The position numbers and the translations under genes are program-made. From Struthidea cinerea (lineage: Eukaryota; Chordata; Aves; Passeriformes; Corcoracidae), in the NCBI GenBank assembly GCA_013397865.1, contig VZTI01004179.1, forward strand, positions 1,011-65,010: 64,000 bases of DNA, written 5' to 3'. The notes beneath the pieces are model-generated. The model searched no databases and was not told the origin of the DNA. It was given only the letters and a program-made list of their open reading frames with translations. This document shows, piece after piece, positions 46,801 through 57,870 of this stretch (positions are counted from its first letter, which is position 1; each line of letters begins with the position of its first letter).

Positions 46801-48676
46801 CTTTCAAGACAGTGCACTAAGATAGGTAATATTCCTGATTTTATTAGGTCGTCAATGGGTGGGTTACGGTCACTGGACAGCAGCTTCCTGTGCAGGGAAA
46901 GGGAAAAAACCAGATTACAGACAAATCCTGCCTGGAAAGGAGCAGGGAGCTGTTTAATACAATTTTCCACTCAAAAAGGGATCAGTCCTGACACTGGAGC
47001 AGGTCAGTAAAGGCTTCCTGTGGTTGAATTTGGGAATCTCCAATGGAGCCCCAACTGCCAAACTGCTCCTCCTGGGCTGGGAATTCCTTCCCAAGTGCTT
47101 CTCTCCTCCTCCCAAAGACCCAGCAGGATTGTATTCCTCTTCTTTAAGTGAAAATAATCCCCCAAAGTGAAATTACTGAGCTACTGGAAAAGCAAAGCCA
47201 TTACATCCACTAGCCATTTCATTCCATGTTTTCTCTACTTTGGAAGTTTATCACCAGTCAGGAAAATAAAAGATCAGAGTTATCCAGTTCCACCCTCCTA
47301 CAGCTTCTTCCTCCTCTACCCAGCAAAGGAGGTATTCAGATCTTTCTGCACTTAAAGCCAAAGATTTTATAGTCTTTTAAAGTGTATATTTTACTCTGTG
47401 AAGAGCATCAACTTTGCACCAAATAAATCCAGGTATTTACATGTAAAGAAAATCCACGCTACTTAAAAGGTCTGTGTGTTTTGATTTCTTTAAAGTTCTG
47501 TTTATTTTTTAAAAAATCACTTCATTACACACAATTTCAGTTAAGCTAGCACACATTTTCTGACCTTAAAGAGTGTGATAAAATAAGAATAAAATCAGGA
47601 TAGTTGAGAAAAAATGTGTTCTTACCTTGCTGCCTGCACAGCACTTAACTGAATACCCTGGTTGTCACTTGAAGCATTCTAAAATAAGAAAAATAAGATT
47701 TTTCATACATCTGTCATCATGACATGAAGAATATTCAAATAATTTAATTGTTTTTACCTGTACTATTGCCTCCAAAGAAGTGTTTTGCTAGAAAACAGAG
47801 ACAAAAAGCAGTTAGAAATTCTGAATGTCTTTCAAGTACGCAAAAAGAAGAAATTATTGGGAATTAATTCTTACCACTCTAAAGTCCCCATCTATATCGG
47901 AATCTTCACAGATGTCTTCATGGGGAACATTCCTTCTCTTGAGGAGATGCTCATCTCTTTTGTTCTTAAAGAGAAAAGTGAGGGAACACCTTTAAAACTT
48001 GGATTTAAGGGGTGTAGGGGTCTTAAGTAGGGAAGAGAAGCTTCTGTTTTAAACAAGCATCATCAAAATTGCTGTCATTGATACTGTTAAAATTTCCAAC
48101 AAAAAAAGAGTTGGAAAGGGCTGCACAGAGAAGCACATTTTGGGAATTACTTCTTCCTAAAAAATCCTGCATCCAACTTGTGCTGGAAGTTTCATGTGCA
48201 CACATCCACCAACACTCCAACCTCTTTGTCATCATTTCTAACAGCACACAGCAATTCCCAGAGGTTTTCTCTTCAGCCCAGAAGGAAACTAATTCCAGTT
48301 GTGATTCCTTTTTTCCAACAATTCCAGTGTTACCTTCACACTCCTCCACTCTCACTTGTAAGGAAATAACTTCCTGCCTGCAGAAAGAGCTGATTTTCAA
48401 AGGCAAAACCAAGCTTTTTCTAAATCCTTAAAACCTACCTGGAAGTGCAAGAATGATTCTTTATTAGATCCCAAATAAACTCCTGGTTTTCAGGACACAA
48501 GTTATGGGACTCCCAGTAGCAGGTGTGGTAACTTCAGAACTTTTAAGTCTTTAACAAAAACTCTTACATTTTACTAAAGTAAGAACATAAGAAGAATAAC
48601 ATAAAAGAATAATAACGCTGTGTCATCTCACCTTTCTCAACTCCACAACAACTTCATTTCTTTGTCTTCTCATAGT
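37884..48676 (-). CDS. KPNA4: KPNA4, importin subunit alpha-3 (first exon missing)
   Basis: Nuclear import adaptor: its armadillo repeats bind classical nuclear localisation signals and its IBB domain binds importin beta; known cargoes include NF-kappaB and RCC1. Exons in transcript order: 48632-48676, 47875-47964, 47758-47787, 47626-47678, 46792-46887, 46606-46691, 44780-44866, 44406-44575, 44271-44315, 43286-43417, 42956-43084, 41393-41497, 40708-40779, 39909-40071, 39002-39096, 37884-37982. They sum to 1497 bases, 498 residues plus stop, all in frame with GT-AG junctions. Human has 521 residues, so exactly 23 are missing, matching an exon 1 lost in the gap at 55238-56227. The readable part starts TMRRQRNEVVVELRK (IBB). 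ARM tryptophan-asparagine pairs are present (WALTN, WALGN, WVMVN, WFLSN, WAISN). The end reads NVPAEGFQF. It is extremely similar to mammalian KPNA4. Confidence 0.97.
42296..42525 (-). ncRNA. SCARNA7: SCARNA7 (U90), C/D-box small Cajal-body RNA guiding U1 methylation
   Basis: On the - strand within KPNA4 intron 12, the sequence CCGGAGTGCA (42479-42488) is complementary to U1 snRNA TGCACTCCGG, and CTGA (42474-42477) follows one base later. The fifth base upstream of this box pairs with U1 A70, the site methylated under U90 guidance. A box C-like CTGATGG is at 42500-42506 and a box D-like CTGA at 42299-42302. CTCTCA near 42520 can pair with TGAGAG at the other end. Human SCARNA7 also resides in a KPNA4 intron. 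The human RNA is about 330 nt, so the ends given here are approximate. Confidence 0.85.
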
Positions 48677-51600
48677 CTGGAAAGAATCAAGATCAAAATA
48701 CATGATAATCTGAATTTAGACCAATTTAAAAAAGTTCTTGTACAACCATTTCAGTTCCTGCACTTTAAACAAAACTTTTACACACAGGGTTTAATTGTCA
48801 TTATAAAAGTAAAAATCTTACAGAAAATGGAAATAACTACAATATTTCTGTTATTTCATAGTAAAACACTCTCCTGAGTCTTCATGTCGAGGAAAAAAAG
48901 GAATTAGGAATAAAATAATATCTTTTAAAGGGCAAAATTGAAAGGAGTTATGCATAAAACAGCACCAAAAGCATTAAAAAGACCATGGCAATCTATAGTG
49001 AAATAACTTTACTCAAATTAAAAGACCCTTTAAGCCAAGCTGAGCTACAGAACAATTATTTATAAATGAAACCCACATAAAACCTTTGACATTCTAAGAG
49101 CAATATTTTTTTGGTCATTTTCTCTACGGCTGCCATTGACAGTATTCAGGAAAAAAAAATCAATGGTAAATATAGATAAATTGGTTTATTGCTGTTTGTG
49201 CTACTGCAGTGAAAACAGAGAAATAAATCAGTCTGGAGTGATTTTATTCTACACTTTGAACTTCGCAGTGGATGAGAACAGCAAAGTTCCAAACAATTCA
49301 ATTTTTATTGTGACGAAACTTTCACAAGGCCAGGGAAAGCTGCAAGGCCCCGAGCACAGGACAGAAGGAAAATGAACAGCAGCCAGACCTCCCGACAGCA
49401 AGGAGATCTGAAGATGAGCATTAAAAGCTTCGCTTTCAAAGCATCATTATTTTTATCAAAAAGAACGTGCAGTTCATCAGATCAAATTTCAGCTGAGCAC
49501 GACACTTTAGCTCCTCAAAGGAAGGAGCTACGAGAAAAATGTAAGGATAAGAAAAAGTGGAACAGAAGGGATGGTTCCCTGCGGCTCTGGAGGCAGAACT
49601 TTTCATGGTCAGAAAAACAAACAGGTGAGGGGAAAATCCAACCTCCCCCCAGTGACAACTTCCTGCTCTGGAAAAGGCAAAGTGCCCAGCAGCAGCTGCA
49701 GCCACCTGGGAAGAGCCAGAAGAGAGGAGCTCAGAGCATCCCAACACTGGAGTGCAGGTCAGCATCACAGAGCCTGGGATTCCCCAGCAAAGCACAAAAA
49801 AAGTAGGAAATTCCCTGCCCAGACCCCCCAGGTCAATGGATGCAGCTCTGAAGAGCAGAGCTGAGGGCAGGAAACACTCTGTGGACATTTCTCTGAGCTC
49901 CAAGAGAAGCTGATCCGCTGCTGGACACCACCCAGCACTCACAGGCTTTGGAAAGATGCTGCAGCTTTACACCTGACTTACCTACTACAAGCTCCTGCTC
50001 TCAAATGCTCAGTGTAGTTTCGCCAAACTCTACTAATCGGGCATATCCAAGAGGAAAATAATGTGAGGAATCCCTCTGATAATCAGATTGCAGAACTGTA
50101 CCACGCCCCTGATGATCTCACAGGACTTTTAGCACCTTCCCAAACCACAACCCAAGAAAATCAGCATTCCTGCCCAAAAGCTGCCCTGGGAGAGGGAAGG
50201 CTCTTCCCAGACCCCAAGGATGACGCCACTGGTCACAGCAAAGCTGCCGCTGACATAGGGAGAATTGAGTGGGACCAAAACAAATATTACAAGAAAAAAA
50301 GCCTCAGATGTGTCATTTAGAAGATTCTTTACTTGAAAAATCATATTTGCAGTTGATGAGACTTGAAAAGAGCCTCTGCTGGAACACAAAGAACGTTCTC
50401 CCTCCTGCCACAAGCTGACAGGCCCTTGGTTGAATTCCTGCCTGCCATGAAGAGGTAATTCCTACCTGCACACCTTGGAATCACAAAAGCCTTCACATGA
50501 AAGACAAGCCACCAGTGAAGTCACTCTTAAGCACAATTTGCCAAAACTGGGCTCCAAATCATTCTCTGTGTAAACAGAGTCTGTTGACAGAATAGTTACA
50601 GGCCAACCTGGCACTGCTCATCCTCTGAGGAAGAGGAAAAGCACGACAAATGAGAACTGAAGTCAGCTCTGCCACGGAGTTTCCCAGCATCACCACCCCA
50701 GCTCGAGATGGAATAGTTTGGAGAAACTAAAATGCCAAGCAGAGTCAGGATCAACTTGTGCTGCCTTTCAGAAAACAGCTCAAAGGGCAGAAATGAGGGA
50801 TGGTGGTGTCTTGGCACGTGGGCAACTATTCCTTCTGTTCTGGGGGAGATCTGAGTTATCTGAATCAGCTCCCAGCTTGCCACAACACAACTGTGAGCAG
50901 GACACCACTCTCACCAGAAAGGGTTTTAAAGCAGAGCTCAGAATGGTCCTGGGAAGGGCTCCAACTGAAAGACATGCACCACTTCATCAGGAATTCATGT
51001 GGCTCTTTCAGTCACTGGATCTTGTTTGTCATTTGCTACATCAAAAATCAAATGATCCGATCTATTTCTGTCAGCCTGTGATGGCCACCCCTCCATCCTC
51101 CTTTTTTTCAATTATATTTAGCTTCAGATTTATCATAAGGGCTATTTCTGACCATTAGTCATGACTGAGCCCTTCAGCTTATCATTAAAATCTCGTGTTA
51201 GTGATGCCTGCAGGATCCGGAGACATTCTGGGGGTTTTCACAACACGAGGAACATTCCCAGTGCCACAGCAGGAGCAGCTGGGATCCACCAGCCCTTCCT
51301 AGATACACCTGGAAAGGGATCCTGACCCCTCTTCCTTCCCTGGACGGACCAGGAGCTCCCACCACACACAGCCTGTGCTCACTCCTGTGCAGGGTGGGGT
51401 TTTTTTTACTGTTACAAAATATTCCACTTTGTTTCTACACCTACAACAGGAAGGTCTGACAGCACACAAGTAACTGTAGAACTTTGGCTACTCCTCTCAT
51501 CCCAAGGAATGGTTTCCAAAGGCACATTGTTTCTGTTGGGGAACTGCAAAGTCAACAGTTACTGTAAATTAAGAGTTGGTTGTGACATCCTTCCTTCCCA

Positions 51601-54600
51601 GAAAGTTGCTACCAGCACCAGTGTGGTCTGGGATTCAAAATAAAACCAAAAAACACTTCCCAAGGCACGGACATGTGAAAACAGACTATTTTTCCCCAGT
51701 TATATCCAGTTATTCAGGCCCTCCTCCATCCACTATTCCCCTCCTATACAAATCCCATCTCAATTACAAACTGGAGCAATGAAATCTACTCTCAAGATCA
51801 CTGATAAAAATGCTTTGGGATCATAAAGCCAACCCAAGATACCCCCTGAAATCCCATCTCAGCAACTCTTCCCTCTTCAGAATGAAAATGGGAGTGCGAG
51901 TTACAGATAAAAAAATAAAAATCAATATGACATTACATGTGCTACCAAGCCCATTTTTCCTGGAGAAGCTGGGCACGGCAAAGAAAATGCCTCATACAAA
52001 TATCTCAGTATCATTTGAAAGTGACAAGATGGATGAGCTTCACCACAGAACTCCAAGTCAGCTTAAAGGAACCTATTTTTATCTCAGTGAGTGAAATTCC
52101 TGCTCTCTTTCAGTTCTTCCATATTTAATCCCAAAAAGACTATTTTGTGTGGGATACAGAAGAGGTTTAAAAGCTTCAAAGTACCTGCAATATTCAATAT
52201 ATCTCACACCACCACCTTTCCTTCACTCCCCTGGAGCTTCCTTGGTGTTATCAAATTTACTGGTATTTTTCAAGTCCAGTGAATGATGCTGGCAACTCTT
52301 AAAATCCTGACACTGCTGATCTTAAAGCATCTTGATGCAATGGCTGCTCCAAAATTAGTTTTGAAGTGCTCTGCATCACGAAATTATCATCATTTCCCTT
52401 CATGCATCTCTCAATTACAGAGCAGAAATCTCTATTTAACACCTCTCCTGTGCTGGCACTGTTAAAGCAATCCTTAATCTCCTGCCCAGCAACACAGGTG
52501 AGTCAGGGAAGAAAAGGCCAGCAGGAACTCAGCAGATTCTTCCAGGATTTCCAGAGAAATAAAATAGTTTTTATTTTATTTCAAAAAACCCCCTAAATGT
52601 CAGTCAGATTGGAATGCTGCAGCAGGCAACAATCACCAAGAGAAAATGAAACGTTGAATCACCAGGTGAAACAAAATGAAGCAAATAAAACACCCCAAAA
52701 CTCTGCAAATCTTCCCAAACCAAGACCCCTAAACACAGAGCTAAAAAGGCACTGTTTAAACTGAAATTGTTACAAAGCTCCATCACAGACACAATGAACA
52801 ATCTGCACTTATCTGGCCTTTGTATAGTAAAGATCTGGTATTTAATTCCAAGCTCTGTGGTATTAAAATAAAGGTTGGAAAGAAAATTGGGTGTCAGCAC
52901 AGCCATACCCACAATAAACAGTAAAAAACAGCTCATCCTTTTTTATCCAATGGGGAAAAAAAAGGCCCAAGTAAAACCTGTTCCTCACTGAAGGCACAAG
53001 ATGAAAAAAATCACCTTACCCAGCTCCCTAATGGATAAGTATTTGCATAATTTAATATTAGAGTCCAGATAAGCCCTTCTTCAAGTCAGATTTTGGGGCT
53101 GGAGGTTAAAGAGAAAAACTGTGGCCACTCCTGCAGTTTTTATGGCTCCTCTTTGTGCTGAACCAATTCTATTTTTCCCCCCACAGCTCCAAAATCTTGA
53201 AGACCCTAAAAGAATGTTGCAAGCACTGACCAGAAATCTTAAAACCCCCCCAGAGATGCCGCCTCAGTATTAGCTCCAAATCACAGCAGCAACTCTCCCA
53301 GTATTAAAAACTTTATTACACCGTGTATCCCTTTGAGCAGGAGCATAAATAAGGGAAAGGACAAGGAGGTATTGGAGATTTCTGGTCCCAGTGAATCCCT
53401 CTATTCCCAGTGTCATCACCAATCTGTCATCTCCAAACACATGGCAGCAATTATTTACAACGTGCCAGTGCAGGCCATGTTTACCCAAGACTTCAGCATA
53501 TGAAGGAATTTTGCTAAACACCTTATGTAAAACAGGTGCTTGTGTTAGGGTTTGCTTTCTTATTCCCCCCTCTTTTTTCCAGGCCAGAACTTGTATTTTT
53601 ACAAGCTTATTAGGAAAAAAAAAAAAAAAAGAAAGTCCAACTTTAACTTGTTAACTATCCAAAAAGGTAAATAAATGCTTGATACTTCAAGGGAAAAAAA
53701 GTAGGAAATTCCCTGATTTTTGTCAGAAATACAAGGACTTCCTGTGAATATGTAAAAGCTGGAAGGCAAGGACAATGTGACAGGAACTGCCGGCACTGTG
53801 ACTGTCAATGGACTGATCTGAGCACATGGAATTAAGAGATAACATTTTTAGGAAGTTTGCAATTCACAACATGGCAACCTTTCATAACCTCGAGAAATCT
53901 CTTCATTTGGGATTCACCAAAATGAGGGTGATTTCTTATTTCTCTAGAGGTGAACTGCCATGGAAAATTTTAAAAAAATGATGGTTTTGTAAAAACAACC
54001 CAGGGCCAAACAGAATTTCAGCAGAGATAAAAACGGGGAGGAGTGGAGGAGGGAAGGAGATAAAGATCAAATGCTGGCTTCCTCTGTGAAGTAAACACAC
54101 AACTTTCTGCCCAAACAGCCCTGGAAGTGGGATTTTGGAGCTGTCCTACCCCAGGTCCTTGGCTGTGAGTGGGCACCACCAATTCCCTCCCGCTAATGAC
54201 CGATGTGATGTGTAAGCAGTTAATGAGCAGGAAGGACAGCCAGAAGCCTGAGCTATTGTATGAAAAATAGCCCTGCACCGTGGCTATTTTAGGGAGCAGG
54301 CGTGTGCTCCAGGATTTGCTGGATAAATGTCACTCTCTAAAATTTAACACGGCCCAGCAGTGGGTTTTGACTGTGGAAAAAGGCGTTCAAGTGCAGCAGC
54401 AAATAAAAAAAATGATTGAAGAGCTTCCCTGCCTCCTGACACACTCACACGTGGTGTTACCTGCATGTGTCCATCTTGAACCTTTCCTACTTCAGCCCTT
54501 TTCCCTTAAAACCCTGCACCAAAATAGCCGAATTCCAACCTGTATCTTCCCATTTTTCACTGTAACAGCACATTCTGTGTGCACTCCTAAAGATGCCTCC

Positions 54601-55237
54601 CTACAGCCGTCTATTTAGTGGTAACAGAATTTATATAAAAACAAATTAACAGCAAAGGCAAGTGGTTACCAACTAACCTCACCACCCTGCCAGCAAACAG
54701 AGCAATTAATTATCCCCACTCCCAATATTTTTGCCAAAACTTTGGACATAACTGAATAATAAACTGATTATCCACCTCATTGGACAGGTTAAAAATTGAG
54801 GTGTTACAGACTTCTGGGAAACTTGGCTGATGTTTTAATTAATGCCAGGGACATAAACGAATTTTTACTTTTGAAACATGGTACTGTCTTCGTATGAAAG
54901 ACTGGAATATTATGGAAAACAGAAGGAACACTTTGAGGCTAGTGAACAACAGCCATGAGAATGCCAAAGTTCTTGTCCAGAACCCTGTACAGACAATTTT
55001 AAGCTCCAAGCAGCACTCCTGGACGAGTGTTTAAAGGCGAGGATTAATACCTAATTTTAAAATTTGACTATTTCCTAAGGAGACCCCTAGTTAATTATGT
55101 ATCCTGCTATGTTTAGGAAGCACCTTCACAGCTCAAATAATTGAGCCACCAAAAAGTTCAGGAGCTCTGTGCTACAAGCCAGAACTGCTTCTCAACTATC
55201 TGAGCAGAAAACAGAAATCTTAAAAATAAAAAAAAAA
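48677..55237 (-). other. KPNA4: KPNA4 intron 1
   Basis: At least 6.5 kb between exon 2 and the gap assumed to hold exon 1. Mixed composition with A/T runs (for example 53611-53627). I looked for the exon-1 sequence (ending in residues like KNKGRDLE) and did not find it here. No repeat of a family I know and no RNA gene is evident. Confidence 0.65.
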
Positions 55238-56227
55238 NNNNNNNNNNNNNNNNNNNNNNNNNNNNNNNNNNNNNNNNNNNNNNNNNNNNNNNNNNNNNNN
55301 NNNNNNNNNNNNNNNNNNNNNNNNNNNNNNNNNNNNNNNNNNNNNNNNNNNNNNNNNNNNNNNNNNNNNNNNNNNNNNNNNNNNNNNNNNNNNNNNNNNN
55401 NNNNNNNNNNNNNNNNNNNNNNNNNNNNNNNNNNNNNNNNNNNNNNNNNNNNNNNNNNNNNNNNNNNNNNNNNNNNNNNNNNNNNNNNNNNNNNNNNNNN
55501 NNNNNNNNNNNNNNNNNNNNNNNNNNNNNNNNNNNNNNNNNNNNNNNNNNNNNNNNNNNNNNNNNNNNNNNNNNNNNNNNNNNNNNNNNNNNNNNNNNNN
55601 NNNNNNNNNNNNNNNNNNNNNNNNNNNNNNNNNNNNNNNNNNNNNNNNNNNNNNNNNNNNNNNNNNNNNNNNNNNNNNNNNNNNNNNNNNNNNNNNNNNN
55701 NNNNNNNNNNNNNNNNNNNNNNNNNNNNNNNNNNNNNNNNNNNNNNNNNNNNNNNNNNNNNNNNNNNNNNNNNNNNNNNNNNNNNNNNNNNNNNNNNNNN
55801 NNNNNNNNNNNNNNNNNNNNNNNNNNNNNNNNNNNNNNNNNNNNNNNNNNNNNNNNNNNNNNNNNNNNNNNNNNNNNNNNNNNNNNNNNNNNNNNNNNNN
55901 NNNNNNNNNNNNNNNNNNNNNNNNNNNNNNNNNNNNNNNNNNNNNNNNNNNNNNNNNNNNNNNNNNNNNNNNNNNNNNNNNNNNNNNNNNNNNNNNNNNN
56001 NNNNNNNNNNNNNNNNNNNNNNNNNNNNNNNNNNNNNNNNNNNNNNNNNNNNNNNNNNNNNNNNNNNNNNNNNNNNNNNNNNNNNNNNNNNNNNNNNNNN
56101 NNNNNNNNNNNNNNNNNNNNNNNNNNNNNNNNNNNNNNNNNNNNNNNNNNNNNNNNNNNNNNNNNNNNNNNNNNNNNNNNNNNNNNNNNNNNNNNNNNNN
56201 NNNNNNNNNNNNNNNNNNNNNNNNNNN
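55238..56227. other. Assembly gap of 990 N
   Basis: Unresolved bases. From exon phases and protein length, the gap should contain KPNA4 exon 1 (23 codons), the 5'UTR and the core CpG-island promoter. Frames reported across it are meaningless. Confidence 1.
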
Positions 56228-56300
56228 GGAAGGCGGGGCGGGACGGGACGGGCGCTCCCCGCGCCTGCGCCGCTGCCGCCGTCCCGGCCGGGAGGGAAGG
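56228..56300 (-). promoter_or_regulatory. KPNA4: Edge of the KPNA4 CpG-island promoter
   Basis: The first 70 bases right of the gap are GC-rich, with GC boxes (GGGGCGGG) and an NRF1-like CGCGCCTGCGCCG at 56258-56270. This is the outer edge of the KPNA4 promoter, upstream of its start on the - strand. Confidence 0.6.
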
Positions 56301-56750
56301 GGTTAATCCTTTCTGCACTCGGCTTTGGCGGCGAAGGTTAACATTTTAGTCCTTTCCCCCCCACTACACTTTCCCTTCGCTCCCGTGATGGAGCCGACAG
56401 TTAACAGTTTAATCCTTCCGCTTGCTACGCTTGGCATTCGCTCCCATCATGGAGCCGAGAGTTAACACTTTAATCACTCTCCCCACTACACTGTCCATTC
56501 AGTCCCTTCATAGAGCCCAAAGTTAACAGTTTAATCCTTCTCCTCGTTGCACTTTGTATTCACTCTCCTCATGGAGCTGAAAGTTAACAGTTTAATCCTT
56601 CCTCTCACTAAAGTTTGCATTTGCCCCCATCATGGAGTCAAAAATTAAGTTTAATCCTTCCCCTCGCTGCACTTTGCATTAATTCCCATCATGGAGCCGA
56701 AAATTAACACTTTAATCTTTCCCCTCACTACACTTTGCATTTACTCAGAA
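56301..56750. repeat. Diverged tandem array, about 61-bp unit, next to the KPNA4 promoter
   Basis: GTTAAC or its variants begin at 56337, 56400, 56461, 56522, 56583, and then (as ATTAA) near 56643 and 56703. That gives seven units of 58-63 bases, with a degenerate half-unit before 56337. A typical unit reads GTTAACAGTTTAATCCTTC, a pyrimidine block, TACACTTTGCATT and CCCATCATGGAGCCGA. TAATCC (bicoid/OTX-type homeobox core) survives in four full units and the leading half-unit, and an octamer-like TTTGCAT in several. Confidence 0.95.
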
Positions 56751-56954
56751 TAACCCCTGTTCCCTCCAGTCTTCCAGAGTTTTACGGGAAAAAAAAAAAA
56801 GAAGCTGCTATAGAAACTTTAATTTTTATTGAAATAAGATAAAGAGTATTGAAAGCAATAGAGAGATACACCTGCAGAGCAGAGGGGATGGTAAATTTGT
56901 AAATTTGTACCCAGAAAAGAATACCTCTGCATAACTAGAAGCACTCTCTGGAAT

Positions 56955-57035
56955 GTATATATATATATATTTATATATATATATATATACATATAAATAT
57001 ATATATACATATAAATATATATATACTATATATAC
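56955..57035. repeat. TA-rich microsatellite
   Basis: Alternating TA for 80 bases with a repeated internal interruption (ATACATATAAATATATAT). It is likely length-polymorphic. Confidence 0.95.
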
Positions 57036-57687
57036 AGTGCCCTGATCCTGCATGTAGTCTCTACTCCTTTTTAATGATTGGAAATTAACTCTGTTAAGTC
57101 TTGCATGTTGATAGAGCTCTTGTTGTAATTTTCCATGATACTTGTTGAGAAAATTCAAAGCTCTGACAGGAGATGCAGCTTCCCAAGTGTGAAAACGAAG
57201 TCACCAAGTCCCTCAGAGACTGAGGAGTATCAGGAAAGACAACTTGGTTTAGCTCCTTGGGAAAACACAAAGACAATGAATTTTCAGACTATGAGGAACT
57301 GTGTGTTTTGTCTCTGGACACTTTGCAGAGGATGAGGCTCGGCTCTAGATAGTTCTCAAAAAAACCCCCCAAAAGTGACAGGAGCTGAGTCACCACAGCC
57401 CCATCTGTTGCATAAGTGTAGCAGTGATGTCACAGCAGTATGAGGTGGGTAAATTAGTCAGGGCTAATTAGTGCTGGTGATACTCCGTATAGGCATGGCT
57501 GCTTGTCTAACAGTATGTAAAGCATTTTGTCCCAACCCCGTGTAGGGACAGCAGCCCTCTCACATCCCAGTCTGGATGGACAAAAAGGACATTTTCTTGA
57601 TACAGCTATTTGCACTTTTAAAAGTAAAAAGGCTACATAGAGATAAAATACAAAGATAATCCCTTTAGTTAGTGCTCTGTTTCATTT

Positions 57688-57870
57688 ACAGGCTGAGAGA
57701 GTTGGGATTGTTCAGCCTGGAGGAGAAGGCTCCGTAGAGACCTTAGAGCCCCTTCCAGTGCCTAAAGGGGCTCCAGGAGAGCTGGAGAGGGACTTTGGAC
57801 AAGGGCCTGGAACGACAGGACAAGGGGGAATGGGTAGGGCGTAGGTTTAGATTAGATATTAGGCAGAAAT
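57688..57870 (+). repeat. CR1 LINE 3' region
   Basis: AGGCTGAGAGAGTTGGGATT, GTTCAGCCTGGAGGAGAAGG, TTAGAGCCCCTTCCAGTGCC and TTAGATATTAGGCAGAAATT are a near-textbook CR1 terminal region, better preserved than the other copies in the window. Confidence 0.93.

Noticed and set aside
55158..56341. Frames of about 390 codons across the second gap
   Set aside because: Almost entirely Ns; no evidence of coding.
56955..57158. Open frame rich in tyrosine and isoleucine on the - strand
   Set aside because: A translation of the TA microsatellite.
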